This document shows, in pieces, positions 49,816-59,507 of a DNA stretch of 64,000 bases. Position numbers and translations under genes: made by a program. The notes beneath the pieces are model-generated. The model worked only from the letters and a program-made list of their open reading frames with translations. It was not told the origin of the DNA and ran no database searches. The stretch is from positions 1 through 64,000 of the forward strand of contig CADCJI010000007.1 in NCBI GenBank assembly GCA_902801625.1, in the 5' to 3' direction. Positions within the stretch are counted from its first letter, which is position 1. Each line of letters begins with the position of its first letter. The DNA is from an uncultured Bacteroidia bacterium (GTDB lineage: Bacteria > Bacteroidota > Bacteroidia > Bacteroidales > F082).

Positions 49816-52404
49816 TTAATTCCTAAACACTATTTCGTCGCCCTGCACATCCACAATGATGGTCTTCGTCTTGTCGACCGATTCGGCCAAGATCATCTTC
49901 GAGAGCGAGTTGAGCAACTCACGCTGCATCATACGCTTCACAGGACGCGCACCGTACTGCGGGTTGTAGCTCTGCTTTGCGATGAAGTCGACGGCGGCAT
50001 CGGTGATGTCGATATGGATGTCGTTGGCAGCCAGCATCTTTTGCACGCTGCGGAACTGCATCCTCACGATGTCGGCAATCTGATTCTCGTCCAACGGCTT
50101 GAACATGATGATGTCGTCGACACGGTTCAAGAACTCAGGCCGCATGAACTGCTTCAGCTGCTCCATCACCTCGTTACGGGTCTTCTCAAAGACTTCCTCG
50201 TCATTGCTGCCATTCAGCAAGGCGAAGTTGTCCTGGATGACATTGGCGCCGATGTTGGAGGTCATGATGACGATGGTGTTCTTGAAGTCGACGGTACGAC
50301 CCTTGTTGTCGGTCAGACGGCCGTCGTCCAAGACCTGCAACAGGATGTTGAACACGTCGGGGTGCGCCTTCTCGATTTCATCCAACAGGATGACGGAATA
50401 CGGCTTACGACGCACAGCCTCAGTGAGTTGGCCGCTCTCTTCGTAGCCCACATATCCTGGAGGCGCTCCGATAAGCCTTGAAACCGTGTGACGCTCCTGA
50501 TACTCCGACATGTCGATACGTACCATGGCGTTCTCATCATCGAACAGGAACTCAGCCAAGGCCTTGGCCAGTTCAGTCTTACCCACACCCGTGGTACCCA
50601 TGAAGATGAAGGAACCGATAGGACGTTTGGCATCCTGCAAGCCCGCACGGCTACGACGGATGGCATCGCTCACGGCAGTGATGGCCTCATCTTGGCCCAC
50701 CACACGCTTGTGCAATTCATCTTCGAGGTGCAACAGCTTCTCACGCTCGCTCTGCATCATCTTGTTGACCGGGATGCCCGTCCAACGCGACACGATTTCA
50801 GCCACGTCATCGGCACCGACTTCCTCATCCACCAGCGGGTGGTCGCCTTGTGCCGCTCTCAAGTCAGCCTTGGCCTTCTCGATGGCAGCTTCGGCCTCGC
50901 GGATCTTACCGTAACGCAGCTCTGCCACACGGCCATAGTCGCCATCACGCTCAGCCACCTCGGCTTGATGCTTGTAGGTCTCTATGTTGCTCTTCTCCTT
51001 CTGGATGAGTTCCACGTAGTTGCGTTCGGTCTCCCATTTTGCCTTGATGGCGGAGCGTTTGTCGTTGAGTTCGGCCAGCTCCTTCCCTATCTCCTCCACC
51101 TTCTTGGTGTCGTTCTCACGCTTGATAGCCTCGCGCTCGATTTCCAATTGACGAATGGCACGCTCCACGTCTTCAAGTTCCTCAGGCATCGAGTCGATTT
51201 GCAGCCTCAGACGCGAGGCGGCTTCGTCGATCAGGTCGATGGCCTTGTCGGGCAGGAAACGGTCACTAATATATCGCACCGACAGCTGCACGGCCGAGAT
51301 GATGGCCTCGTCCAAGATACGGATGTGGTGGTGGGTCTCGTAACGCTCCTTCAAGCCACGCAGGATGCTGATGGCCGAAGCCTCGTCAGGCTCATCGATC
51401 ATGACCTTCTGGAAACGACGCTCCAAGGCTTTATCCTTCTCGAAATACTGTTGGTATTCCTTCAAGGTGGTGGCACCGATGGCACGGAGCTCGCCACGCG
51501 ACAGGGCCGGCTTCAGGATGTTGGCCGCGTCCATGGCGCCTTCGCCGCCGCCCGCGCCGACCAAGGTGTGGATCTCATCGATGAACAGGATGACCTCGCC
51601 ATCGCTGTCGACGACTTCCTTGACGACGTTCTTCAAACGTTCCTCAAACTCGCCCTTGTATTTGGCGCCGGCGAGCAAAGCACCCATGTCCAAGCTGAAC
51701 ACGGTCTTGCTCTTCAGGTTCTCCGGCACGTCGCGGTTGACGATACGCTGGGCCAGACCCTCCACGATGGCGGTCTTACCTACACCCGGCTCACCTATTA
51801 ATATAGGGTTGTTCTTGGTGCGTCGGCTCAAGATCTGCAGCACACGACGGATTTCCTCGTCACGGCCGATGACCGGGTCGAGCTTGCCTTGTTGGGCGAG
51901 TTCGTTCAGGTTCTTGGCGAAACGGTTCAGCGAGTCGTAGTTTTGTTCGGCGTCCTGCGAGTCGACTTTCTTGCCCTTACGGAACTGCTTGATGGCGGTT
52001 TCAAGGTCGCCTTTATTAACGCCTTGTTCCTTCAACATTTGTGCAGCGAGGCTATTGCTGTCAAAGACGGCCAACAACAAATGCTCGATGGAGACATACT
52101 CATCGCCCATTTTCTTGGCCTGCGCCAAGGCATCATTAAAGATTTTGCTGACCTCAGAAGAGTAATACAATTCGGTACCGCTACTGCGCGGTTGTGAGTT
52201 AATGGCCTGGTCGAGGGCTTCGTTGAGTCGCGTCACGTTGACGCCCAGCTTCTTCATCAAGTTGGGCACCAAGTAATCGTCGCTCAGCAGCATACCCTTC
52301 AGCAGGTGGATGGCTTCCACGGTTTGGCTCTGGTGACTCTGTGCAATCTCCTGAGCCTTTCCGATGGCTTCCTGTGATTTGATTGTGAATTGGTTGATGT
52401 TCAT
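49816..52404 (-). CDS. clpB: ATP-dependent disaggregase ClpB
   Basis: An 862-residue Hsp100 chaperone that, with DnaK, pulls apart aggregated proteins. N-domain (1-150), NBD1 with Walker [14 protein letters not shown] (about 205) and Walker [14 protein letters not shown], coiled-coil M-domain (about 410-530), NBD2 with Walker [14 protein letters not shown] (about 605) and [14 protein letters not shown], and C-terminal domain. No ClpP-binding IGF-type loop, as expected for ClpB. No CIRCE element found upstream; an inverted repeat lies at 52492-52539. Confidence 0.97.
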   Translation of the reverse strand: MNINQFTIKSQEAIGKAQEIAQSHQSQTVEAIHLLKGMLLSDDYLVPNLMKKLGVNVTRLNEALDQAINSQPRSSGTELYYSSEVSKIFNDALAQAKKMGDEYVSIEHLLLAVFDSNSLAAQMLKEQGVNKGDLETAIKQFRKGKKVDSQDAEQNYDSLNRFAKNLNELAQQGKLDPVIGRDEEIRRVLQILSRRTKNNPILIGEPGVGKTAIVEGLAQRIVNRDVPENLKSKTVFSLDMGALLAGAKYKGEFEERLKNVVKEVVDSDGEVILFIDEIHTLVGAGGGEGAMDAANILKPALSRGELRAIGATTLKEYQQYFEKDKALERRFQKVMIDEPDEASAISILRGLKERYETHHHIRILDEAIISAVQLSVRYISDRFLPDKAIDLIDEAASRLRLQIDSMPEELEDVERAIRQLEIEREAIKRENDTKKVEEIGKELAELNDKRSAIKAKWETERNYVELIQKEKSNIETYKHQAEVAERDGDYGRVAELRYGKIREAEAAIEKAKADLRAAQGDHPLVDEEVGADDVAEIVSRWTGIPVNKMMQSEREKLLHLEDELHKRVVGQDEAITAVSDAIRRSRAGLQDAKRPIGSFIFMGTTGVGKTELAKALAEFLFDDENAMVRIDMSEYQERHTVSRLIGAPPGYVGYEESGQLTEAVRRKPYSVILLDEIEKAHPDVFNILLQVLDDGRLTDNKGRTVDFKNTIVIMTSNIGANVIQDNFALLNGSNDEEVFEKTRNEVMEQLKQFMRPEFLNRVDDIIMFKPLDENQIADIVRMQFRSVQKMLAANDIHIDITDAAVDFIAKQSYNPQYGARPVKRMMQRELLNSLSKMILAESVDKTKTIIVDVQGDEIVFRN

Positions 52405-52491
52405 GGTTTGTTTTCCTTTCTGTTTTTCGGCCTATTTCCCATCAAATTCCCAACCAAATACAAAGTTTTGAAAAAAAGGCAGAGATTGTGT

Positions 52492-52539
52492 CAAATTGTC
52501 ACTAAATCAAGGATTTAGAATTCTTTTTATGACAATTTG
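52492..52539. promoter_or_regulatory. Compound inverted repeat upstream of clpB
   Basis: Outer arms CAAATTGTCA (52492) and TGACAATTTG (52530) are perfect 10-base complements. An inner perfect hairpin CTAAATC-AAG-GATTTAG lies directly inside the left arm. About 88 bases upstream of the clpB start, at the edge of the decayed gene on the other strand. Could be an operator or a repeat. Confidence 0.5.
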
Positions 52540-53033
52540 GCATTTTTATACCGGTGTCCAATGCACTATCAGCAATAGCTAAAACCAAACTGAAGAGCAT
52601 GATTGGTTCGGTACTCACGTTTTATCATGATCACTACACCACCGTTTTCATGCTGACCATTCCCATATTCCTTTTTGCCGCGAGAGTTGTGTACAGCAAA
52701 CACAACAGAAAGCAATTTTACAGGGCAGAATACGTTGTAGCCATCGCCTACTCAATGGTTATGGTAGTCCTTTACCAATGCTTGATCAGCTTGATGTATC
52801 TAATTTCAGAAAGCACTTCTGAACTTATGAGCAATCTGATACCCATTGCCATCATTGCGGCATTAACCGCTTGCTTCCGAAAGATGTTGGGGTTCGGCGT
52901 CGCCAAAATCACTTGGCGAAGTCTGCTAGCAGTAGTGTTGTATTACATGATTTTGGGGGTAGCCCTAATCATAGGCTTATTCATGATTGTCTTTATAGTC
53001 ATTATCATACTCGGCAGGCAACTGCGTGGATGA
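52529..53033 (+). pseudogene. Decayed DUF3667-like membrane protein gene
   Basis: A short first frame from the ATG at 52529 (TIWHFYTGVQ, like the DUF3667 N-terminal segment) stops after 17 codons. A second frame from about 52554 continues to 53033 with TFYHDHYTTVFMLTIPIFLF, YRAEYVVAIAYSMVMVVLY and several membrane helices, the DUF3667 C-terminal pattern. The zinc-ribbon N-terminus and middle are missing. The 159-codon second part could be translated from GTG at 52554, but most likely this is a remnant. Confidence 0.55.
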
Positions 53034-53206
53034 ACAGTATCCTATCAATTCGCCCAAATTATTGTTTTTTCGACAAACTGTTTTACATATACAATAATTG
53101 CCTAAATTTGCACCCAACCGACAAAGCTGTTTCCACAGATTTCGATATCCTATCGGTTCAATAACAGACAATTAATATCAAAAATTCACCCTTAAATCTC
53201 AACACT

Positions 53207-53548
53207 ATGAAAAAAATAATCATAATGGTACTGTCAGGAATCATGCTCACGAGCCTTATCTCGTGTGGCAGCGCTGGCTCAAAAGAATTCAAGGAAACAA
53301 AAGCCATCCTCGACAAATATGAAAAAGCCATCGACAAAGCCAAGAGTTGCGAGGAACTCAAAGCAGCTTACAACGCTTACAAAGATAACATTGAAACATT
53401 CCAAAAAACACCCAAGTATTCTGGCAAGGACCAGTTAACCTTTGACGAAAAAGACATGATGACCGAAGAGGAGCGCGACAATTACACGAACCTTTGGGAA
53501 CAGGTCGACAAAAAGCATTCTGAAAGAAAGAAAGTATTGTGCAACTAA
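53207..53548 (+). CDS. Small helical lipoprotein
   Basis: A 113-residue protein with a lipoprotein signal (MLTSLISC, Cys 20), followed by a charged, mostly helical domain (KEFKETKAILDKYEKAIDKA, CEELKAAYNAYKDNI, MTEEERDNYTNLWEQVDKKH). Two further cysteines (in KSCEEL and at the end, VLCN). No family recognised. Lies between two remnants of the same DUF3667-like gene and has its own terminator. Confidence 0.65.
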   Translation: MKKIIIMVLSGIMLTSLISCGSAGSKEFKETKAILDKYEKAIDKAKSCEELKAAYNAYKDNIETFQKTPKYSGKDQLTFDEKDMMTEEERDNYTNLWEQVDKKHSERKKVLCN

Positions 53549-53581
53549 CACCCATACTTTCGTCTGATCGTCTGAGGAAAC

Positions 53582-53627
53582 AAATGCTCTCTATTGACAA
53601 TTGCCATATAGGGAGCATTTCCTTTTT
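53582..53627 (+). terminator. Terminator of the small lipoprotein gene
   Basis: Arms AAATGCTC / GAGCATTT plus the inner CTAT/ATAG pair, followed by CCTTTTT. Confidence 0.7.
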
Positions 53628-53680
53628 ACAAGACATGTCAAAAACTGCACGAGAATAGCGAGAAAAAAGCGAGCCCTAGC

Positions 53681-53755
53681 TTAGCCCTAATCATAGGCTT
53701 ATTCCTAATTGGCTTTATAGTCATCATCATACTCGCCAGGCAACTGGGTGGATAA
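53681..53755 (+). pseudogene. Second copy of the DUF3667-like 3' end
   Basis: 75 bases coding LALIIGLFLIGFIVIIILAR followed by QLGG and a stop, nearly identical to the end of the gene at 52529-53033 (LALIIG...GRQLRG). Similarity continues about 10 bases beyond the stop. A truncated duplicate without a start. Confidence 0.7.
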
Positions 53756-54212
53756 GCATTATTCTATCTTTGCCATCTTTTTTCCTTTCACTCGAAAAAA
53801 GTAAAATAACAATACCGAAAAAAAATTCATCCATGTGGTTGAAAAACCAAGGAATCTTGTCTATATCCTATTAAGAAACGAATTGTTGTATTTTTAATTA
53901 CTACTAAAATGAAAAGTAATAAGGCTAGACATTAGGTACTTTAATCATCGTCTAAAAGATTGATAATTAGTACAATGCACTATGGAAAACTATATGCCAG
54001 AGGGTGTATAGTGCCCTTATTACAGTGTAAAGCGTTCTTTGACATCTTGAAAATTGACTTGTGCCAATACTCCACTGTATTGCATTCCCACCTTGAAGCA
54101 ACTTCGACACAGTATTACTTATAAAAATAAGTATTTCAATTTATTACATTATTACAACAAAAGAATAACGCTTTATAAACAGCATTTAGTAGTAACTTAA
54201 ACACAACATATC
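53756..54212. other. AT-rich 457-bp intergenic region with a hairpin
   Basis: No gene found. Contains a hairpin with perfect 7-base arms GCACTAT (53977-53983) and ATAGTGC (54008-54014), and a TTCTTTGACATCTTGAAAA segment (about 54034-54052) that could be promoter-like. Unusually long and AT-rich for this window; presumably holds the promoter and regulation of the gene at 54213. Confidence 0.5.
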
Positions 54213-55505
54213 ATGAAAATTAAAGTCAATGTTAGAGACAAACAAAAAGTTCTCGACGCACTCAAAGCAGAGGGATATTCTGAAACCAAGTTAAACTCAT
54301 TTACTAATACCACAAAACTGGAGTTCATGGCCTACGCCAATTTGGTGTATTGGGAAATTCTCAAAAAAGATCCTCCCCAATTAATTACTGTAAATTTGGT
54401 TAAGAAAGATGACAACGCGGATCAGTTCATGGCCGTCTCCTTTCTTTCCCGAAAAAGTGACAGTGACCATCTCCTATTCGAAATCCACCAGCCGCTCATC
54501 AAACAGGTTTTGAATGACCCAACCGACAGAACGTTTGCAACAGCTATGATCCACGAAATGATGCACGCTGCCGACCACCCCATAATAGAACGTATCGACA
54601 AGGTATTGGACCGATTTGAAAGCAAGTTGAAACGCGACAATAACGCTTCCAATTCTTCCCTGCTTCATACGTTGCAAATGTTGAAGCACCTCAGAGCAGA
54701 TAGCATTGCAAACCTTGGAAGGTTTTTGCTGGCACAAATGAAAATGGGAGTATCCGTTTATGACCTTTTCGAACCTTTTCGCCAAAGTTTCGACATCGCC
54801 ATGAAAAACGCCATTTCTTGCATTACGTCATCCGAGAGTTCCAGATACGACAACATTTCCATCGATGACAGTTGCCATCCTGAATATGCAGGCCCTTGCA
54901 TTCTACTCGTGATTATATCCAAATTGGGGCTGGTCAAAAACGAACTGGTCAAAGAAGCCCTTCAAGGCTTCCAAACAGGTCATTATTTGGAGAAGCGAGA
55001 CGCGATGACCCTACTTCATGCAGCGCTGTCGCTCAGTTTCGCTGATTTCATAAAAGGGTTGTTGCTTTTAGGTGAAGAATACATACCTGTCAGAACAATA
55101 TTGGAATACTGCAATCTATTGCAACAGGACGGCAAAGAGGAAAACATGGAGGCTTTGTTGCTTCTCTTGGAACGGCCACAACCTGTATCCACTTTCTATC
55201 ATGTGGTCGAACAAATCATCGGAAAGGAAGCTCTAACCATGAACTTGGTCTCCCCTTATCAAGACTTTTGCATGGATTCACCTAATCCAATCGATTATCC
55301 CTCGTTAAAAAACAAGATTAACTACCTATACCAAGTAATGAAAAGAGGCAATAACACAACAGAGTGTCAAATAGCCAGAAATGCTTTAGCTTATTACTTC
55401 ACCAACGAGAAAGCCATAAACGATAGGATCATAGGATTCGGAAGAGTAGACGATCTGATAGTGATTGACCACGCAATCCATCTTTTGAAAAACTGCGAAT
55501 CGTAG
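54213..55505 (+). CDS. Orphan HExxH protein with DUF1232-like C-terminus
   Basis: A 430-residue cytoplasmic protein, family not recognised. A zinc-protease motif HEMMHAAD lies at residues about 113-120 after a strand region that fits a minimal metallopeptidase edge (AVSFLSRKSDSDHLLFEIHQ). A long helical middle follows, and the end (ARNALAYYFTNEKAINDRII, GFGRVDDLIVIDHAI) fits the DUF1232 pattern with its G-x-x-DD motif. Mid-protein cysteines (ISC, DSC, GPC) could bind metal. It sits alone after a long AT-rich leader and between remnants, suggesting acquisition. Function unknown; a peptidase-based stress or defence role is speculation. Confidence 0.7.
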   Translation: MKIKVNVRDKQKVLDALKAEGYSETKLNSFTNTTKLEFMAYANLVYWEILKKDPPQLITVNLVKKDDNADQFMAVSFLSRKSDSDHLLFEIHQPLIKQVLNDPTDRTFATAMIHEMMHAADHPIIERIDKVLDRFESKLKRDNNASNSSLLHTLQMLKHLRADSIANLGRFLLAQMKMGVSVYDLFEPFRQSFDIAMKNAISCITSSESSRYDNISIDDSCHPEYAGPCILLVIISKLGLVKNELVKEALQGFQTGHYLEKRDAMTLLHAALSLSFADFIKGLLLLGEEYIPVRTILEYCNLLQQDGKEENMEALLLLLERPQPVSTFYHVVEQIIGKEALTMNLVSPYQDFCMDSPNPIDYPSLKNKINYLYQVMKRGNNTTECQIARNALAYYFTNEKAINDRIIGFGRVDDLIVIDHAIHLLKNCES

Positions 55506-55590
55506 AATCATCTGCCTCCTGAAAGTGCGTCAGCCAGTGCCGCTAAACAATGGTTAAAGTGCTTTTGGGAGGCAAGCTGTCCCTTTATGA

Positions 55591-57093
55591 TCACTCTGCC
55601 CGCCAGAAACTCCGCGTGAACAGCAGCAAAATCGTGAAGATTTCCAAACGGCCCACCAACATGTCGAACGAGAGTAACCATTTGGCGGCATTGGGAATGG
55701 CATCGAAGTTACCACTAGGTCCTGTGATGCCCGAACCTGGGCCGTAATTGCTGAAACAGGTCAAGAAAGAGATGGCACCTTCCTCAAGGCTCATGCCTGC
55801 TGCTGAAAGCCCCACCACATTGACCATGAAAACGATGATGAACAACGAGAAGAACGACAGCACACGCTTCAGGCTGAGGTCTTCCACAATCTGCCCCGAA
55901 ATTTTCACGGTATACATACTGGATGAATGAATCAACTCGTTGACCGTCTTTTTGATATACTTGAACAACACGATGACACGCACCATCTTGATGCCGCCGC
56001 TAGTGGAGCCTGCACAGCCACCCACAATCATCAAGACAACCGTAGGAATAAGGAAAAGACGACCCCAAAGGTCGTAATCGTAATTGCTGCCTTGGAAACC
56101 TGTGTTCGACAGCAACGCCACCACATGGAACATCGAAGTGCGGATGCGCTCCCACCAAGTATGGGGATGTGAGACCAACTGCTCATCCGTGATGGTATCG
56201 AAACGTGGGGCAAAATAGAAGCGTCCCACAAACAACAGGGTAAAAGCAAGGACGGCTACCAAATACCAACGCAACTCCTCGTTACGACGAATCACATCGA
56301 AACGACGGTTGAACAGGAAATGATACATTGCGAAGTTGATGCCCGACATGAGCATAAACACGATGCAGACGCACTCGATATAGTTGGAATGGAAATAGCC
56401 GATGCTGGCCTGATGCGTACTGAAGCCACCCGTGGCAATGGTAGTAAAAGCATGGCACACAGCATCGAACTTGTTCATGGGACCAAGGTGATAGAAGAAG
56501 GCGCAAAGCAGGGTCAGTGCAATGTAAATAAACCAGAGCAGGCGCGAAGTAGCCCCCATAGTCGGAGCAAGCTTCTCAACACTCAAGCCAGGTGCTTCTG
56601 CAGCAAAAAGCGAAGCCTTCTTTGAGCCTTTGGCCACCGAAGGGAGAAAAGCCAGAGTGAACACCACCACACCCAATCCGCCCATCCATTGCATGATACT
56701 ACGCCAAAACAGGATGCCATGGGGCTGTTGGTCGATGTTGTTGAGAATAGTGGCCCCCGTAGTCGAGAAGCCTGACATGGTCTCAAAGAAAGCATCTGTC
56801 ACATTGTCGACAGTGCCATTCATCAGGAAAGGCAACATGCCGAACAAAGAAAACAGCACCCACGACAAGGCCACTACCATGAACGAATCACGGATTTGCA
56901 AGCTACTCTTTTTCATCGAGTTGCCAATATTATAGAGTAATAGGCCAACAGCTCCAGTCAGACCGGCAGTGAGCAAAAAACAACGGGCATCGGTCTCTCC
57001 CGTCACGCGCTGATAGTGCAAGGCTACCGCTGCCGTCAGCAACAAGGCTGCGGCCTCAATCAGCAACAACACACCAAACAGCTTGCTTTTCAT
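55591..57093 (-). CDS. trkH: Trk/Ktr-type potassium uptake membrane subunit
   Basis: A 500-residue membrane protein with the four M1-P-M2 repeats of the SKT superfamily. The selectivity-filter regions are visible: SGFSTTGATI (about 110), TTIATGGFST (about 230), NTGFQGSNYD (about 330) and FSNYGPGSGITGP (about 455). Each central glycine is present. Takes up K+ driven by ion gradients. The regulatory RCK subunit (TrkA/KtrA) is not adjacent. Confidence 0.92.
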   Translation of the reverse strand: MKSKLFGVLLLIEAAALLLTAAVALHYQRVTGETDARCFLLTAGLTGAVGLLLYNIGNSMKKSSLQIRDSFMVVALSWVLFSLFGMLPFLMNGTVDNVTDAFFETMSGFSTTGATILNNIDQQPHGILFWRSIMQWMGGLGVVVFTLAFLPSVAKGSKKASLFAAEAPGLSVEKLAPTMGATSRLLWFIYIALTLLCAFFYHLGPMNKFDAVCHAFTTIATGGFSTHQASIGYFHSNYIECVCIVFMLMSGINFAMYHFLFNRRFDVIRRNEELRWYLVAVLAFTLLFVGRFYFAPRFDTITDEQLVSHPHTWWERIRTSMFHVVALLSNTGFQGSNYDYDLWGRLFLIPTVVLMIVGGCAGSTSGGIKMVRVIVLFKYIKKTVNELIHSSSMYTVKISGQIVEDLSLKRVLSFFSLFIIVFMVNVVGLSAAGMSLEEGAISFLTCFSNYGPGSGITGPSGNFDAIPNAAKWLLSFDMLVGRLEIFTILLLFTRSFWRAE

Positions 57094-57194
57094 GTTTTAA
57101 CTATTTCGGACGCAAACATTTCGTCCCTACAACGGGCAGACACACGGGCCTACCCTCTACTCTAAACTCTAAACTCTAAACACTAAACTCTAAA
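57094..57194. repeat. Hairpin and CTCTAAA direct repeats between genes
   Basis: 57108-57126 is a small palindrome GGACGCAAACATTTCGTCC. 57155-57192 contains five close copies of CTAAACTC/ACTCTAA. The latter match, on the opposite strand, the repeats at 31990-32050. No gene. Confidence 0.6.
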
Positions 57195-57602
57195 CTAACT
57201 CCACGGTTGCGCCCAGCCCTCGCCATAATCAAAATCGTCGTCATCTTCATCGTCCTTTTCCTTGTAGGAATGGTCGTCGTAAGGCTTCAGCCAGTTCCTG
57301 AACTTGTAGGAAGGTATTGCCGTAATCTCGCCGTCAGCTTCTGGCGAAACGGCAATGTCAATCTCGTCGGCAGCCAGCTCCTTGAGCCAATGTCCCAATT
57401 CCGAAAAGCACATGTCAGTGACCGTGTAGCCCTCCCAGTCGCCTTGCGCGGCCTTAGCTGCCAAAGCCTCTGACTCCCAAAGCGGTATGTAAGGCTCACC
57501 GTCATTATCTTCCAGCATGGCAAAGAAGCCTTCCTTGGCCTCAAGAAGCCAAACCTTGCGCGTCTCCAGAATGGACGCTATGAATTGTTCCAGTTTATCC
57601 AT
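57195..57602 (-). CDS. DUF2750 family protein
   Basis: A 135-residue cytoplasmic protein (start MDKLEQFIASI). It follows the DUF2750 plan: KVWLLEAKEGFFAMLEDNDG, IPLWESEALAAKAAQGDWEG, HWLKELAADEIDIAVSPEAD. A very acidic tail (KEKDDEDDDDFDYGEGW) is added. Function not known. Starts 16 bases after the S4 gene, so likely the third gene of the unit 58825-57195. Confidence 0.8.
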   Translation of the reverse strand: MDKLEQFIASILETRKVWLLEAKEGFFAMLEDNDGEPYIPLWESEALAAKAAQGDWEGYTVTDMCFSELGHWLKELAADEIDIAVSPEADGEITAIPSYKFRNWLKPYDDHSYKEKDDEDDDDFDYGEGWAQPWS

Positions 57603-57618
57603 GATAATCAGTATATTT

Positions 57619-57858
57619 TCAGTCGCACCCTTCGACGAAGATTTCAAAGTTCTCAAAGACAATCACTTCGCCAGCGGTAATCTTGGCGCGTTTGCGGGTT
57701 TCGACCTCACCGTTGCGCAATACCATGCCTGCGGAGACCACCTCTTGTGCCTCGCTCCCCGACTCCACCACACCAGTAGCCTTCAGCAAGCCGATGAGGG
57801 GGATAAAGGTCTCGTTCTCACGAAGGGCGAAATCAATTCTTCTTAGTTTTCCTGACAT
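57619..57858 (-). CDS. RNA-binding S4 domain protein
   Basis: A 79-residue single S4 domain of the YbcJ/RlbA type: FIPLIGLLKATGVVESGSEA, the QEVVSAGMVLRNGEVETRKR turn and a closing GEVIVFENFEIFVEG. Expected to bind structured RNA, possibly rRNA. Its 5' end overlaps the DUF368 gene by 26 bases. Confidence 0.88.
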   Translation of the reverse strand: MSGKLRRIDFALRENETFIPLIGLLKATGVVESGSEAQEVVSAGMVLRNGEVETRKRAKITAGEVIVFENFEIFVEGCD

Positions 57859-58825
57859 ATTTTCTGTGTTTCCTATGTTTTTTTTGTCTCTTTGGTTTAG
57901 GATTCAGCAACCTCTCCTGTTGTTTCTTCTCAGTGTGACGCGCCATGAGCTCCAAGATGAAGACCGCAGCGAAGCCCAAGCCTGCCATGAGAACAGCCAA
58001 AAGCAGTTCGGTGTTCCAACTTGGCAGCGAAAAGAGGTAGGTCGACTCGCCCGGTACCTTCCAAGGATATACCACAGGAAGACTACCCAACATAAAGCCC
58101 GCCAGCACCGAGAGTGTTGAGTCGCGGTACTCCCGCATCAACCAGGCGAGCAAATGGGAAAACATCACGATGCTGACCAAGGCGCCCAGCACGAACGGAA
58201 GGAGAATACTGGCGCCATCGACAAAGGTCGAGGCTTTGGTCATCGCAGGAATGCCTTTGGTGACTATCAACTCATAATTGCCCATGAGCAGCATGAGATG
58301 CGAGCCCGAGACGCCAGGCACCACCATACCCGTGGCCCCAATGATGCCACACAAAAAGAGGTATAAAAAGCTATCGTTGGGATAAGGATTCGATTTGATG
58401 GAAAGGAAGAATGAGACCGCCATACCCGCAACAACAAGCAATATGTTCTTGATGTTGACCTTATCGATGCTCTTCATCACATAAACCACCGAGGCAATGA
58501 TGAGGCCAATGAAAAACGACCAAGTATAGACCTTATACAAATTGAGCGTCTGCTTCAAGAAAATGGACGTCAATACCATACCGGCAAGAAGACCCAGCAC
58601 GATGGTGATCAAGAACCTGAAATCGGTGCGTTTACCAAATTGGGTGAACTCGCCCTTGAAGAGCAATTTGAAATTCTTGATTCTGAGCGAATTGATTGCA
58701 TTGATAAAGCGTTCAAACACTCCCAACACCAACGAAACCGTCCCACTGGAGATAGGAAAGACATTGGCAGCGCCCATAATCATGCCTTTCACAAAAGTTT
58801 TTATCGAATCCCAAATAGCAAACAT
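57833..58825 (-). CDS. popT: DUF368 undecaprenyl-phosphate translocase
   Basis: A 330-residue membrane protein with eight or more helices and the two DUF368 signatures: KGMIMGAANVFPISSGTVSLVLG (about 14-36) and GATGMVVPGVSGSHLMLLMG (about 168-187), inverted-repeat halves of a DedA-like fold. PopT/DUF368 proteins recycle undecaprenyl phosphate across the cytoplasmic membrane for cell-wall synthesis. The lysine/arginine-rich tail (NPKPKRQKKHRKHRKYVRKT) is longer than usual. Heads a unit with the S4 and DUF2750 genes. Confidence 0.9.
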   Translation of the reverse strand: MFAIWDSIKTFVKGMIMGAANVFPISSGTVSLVLGVFERFINAINSLRIKNFKLLFKGEFTQFGKRTDFRFLITIVLGLLAGMVLTSIFLKQTLNLYKVYTWSFFIGLIIASVVYVMKSIDKVNIKNILLVVAGMAVSFFLSIKSNPYPNDSFLYLFLCGIIGATGMVVPGVSGSHLMLLMGNYELIVTKGIPAMTKASTFVDGASILLPFVLGALVSIVMFSHLLAWLMREYRDSTLSVLAGFMLGSLPVVYPWKVPGESTYLFSLPSWNTELLLAVLMAGLGFAAVFILELMARHTEKKQQERLLNPKPKRQKKHRKHRKYVRKTKKN

Positions 58826-58849
58826 TCCGCGATGTTTTTATCAGAACTA

Positions 58850-58857
58850 CAAAAATA
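58850..58857 (-). promoter_or_regulatory. -7 box TATTTTTG of the DUF368 unit
   Basis: TAnnTTTG element 24 bases upstream of the start at 58825. Confidence 0.55.
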
Positions 58858-58929
58858 CAACAAATATTATTCCCAATGGCTTTTTCATGACAAAAAAGAA
58901 AAAATAGGCCATTTTCGGCATAAGATTGC

Positions 58930-58937
58930 TATCTTTG
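58930..58937 (+). promoter_or_regulatory. -7 box TATCTTTG of the DUF493 unit
   Basis: TAnnTTTG element 19 bases upstream of the ATG at 58957. Confidence 0.55.
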
Positions 58938-58956
58938 CAAATCAATTGATCCACTC

Positions 58957-59220
58957 ATGAGTGACAAAAAAGTAATCTACCCACAAAACTTTGACATCAA
59001 GCTGATCATCGCTGCCGAGATTGCCACGGAAGAAGCCAAACGCAACATCAGCAAAGCCCTAAGCGAAAGCCAGACGGTACACAGTTTTGTCAACGTAAGA
59101 AGCAGTGGCAAAGGCAATTACCTCAGCTATTGCTACAACATCGATATCGAAAGCAAGGAGCATCTGGAACGTACATACGCCTTGCTCAGAACCATACCCG
59201 GATTAAAGTTTGCCCTATGA
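58957..59220 (+). CDS. DUF493 (YbeD-like) protein
   Basis: An 87-residue protein with a ferredoxin-like/ACT-like fold: YPQNFDIKLIIAAEIATEEA, TVHSFVNVRSSGKGNYLSYC, ERTYALLRTIPGLKFAL. In E. coli YbeD is a small regulatory protein of unclear role. Its stop overlaps the acylphosphatase start (ATGA). Confidence 0.85.
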   Translation: MSDKKVIYPQNFDIKLIIAAEIATEEAKRNISKALSESQTVHSFVNVRSSGKGNYLSYCYNIDIESKEHLERTYALLRTIPGLKFAL

Positions 59221-59495
59221 CAAAAGCCTATTCCATAAGGATTTACGGTCGCGTGTTCAATGTCGGGTTCCGCCGTTATGTGCACCGATACGGTCTTCAA
59301 TGCAACCTGACAGGTTATGTGGAAAACGACTATGCCGACGACTGCGTCCACATCGAGGCCGAAGGCGAGGAAGCCGACCTCGATCACTTCACTCTGCTTT
59401 GCGGCGAAGGCACACCTTATTCATTTATTACTGACATGAAGATTGAGGCGGTGGCACCGACAGGGAAATATGATGATTTTCAAGAAATTAGATAG
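59217..59495 (+). CDS. acyP: Acylphosphatase
   Basis: A 92-residue enzyme hydrolysing acyl phosphates. The catalytic pattern is complete: YGRVFNVGFRRYVHRYG with the phosphate-binding Arg of GFRRYV, and LTGYVENDYADDCVHIEAEG with the catalytic Asn after YVE. Ends with a typical closing strand (FITDMKIEAVAPTG). Coupled to the DUF493 gene. Confidence 0.92.
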   Translation: MTKAYSIRIYGRVFNVGFRRYVHRYGLQCNLTGYVENDYADDCVHIEAEGEEADLDHFTLLCGEGTPYSFITDMKIEAVAPTGKYDDFQEIR

Positions 59496-59507
59496 TATTA
59501 TAAAACT

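Noticed and set aside
53756..54212. tRNA or other standard RNA gene in the AT-rich gap
   Set aside because: No cloverleaf, T-loop sequence or CCA end could be found on either strand; only a simple hairpin is visible.
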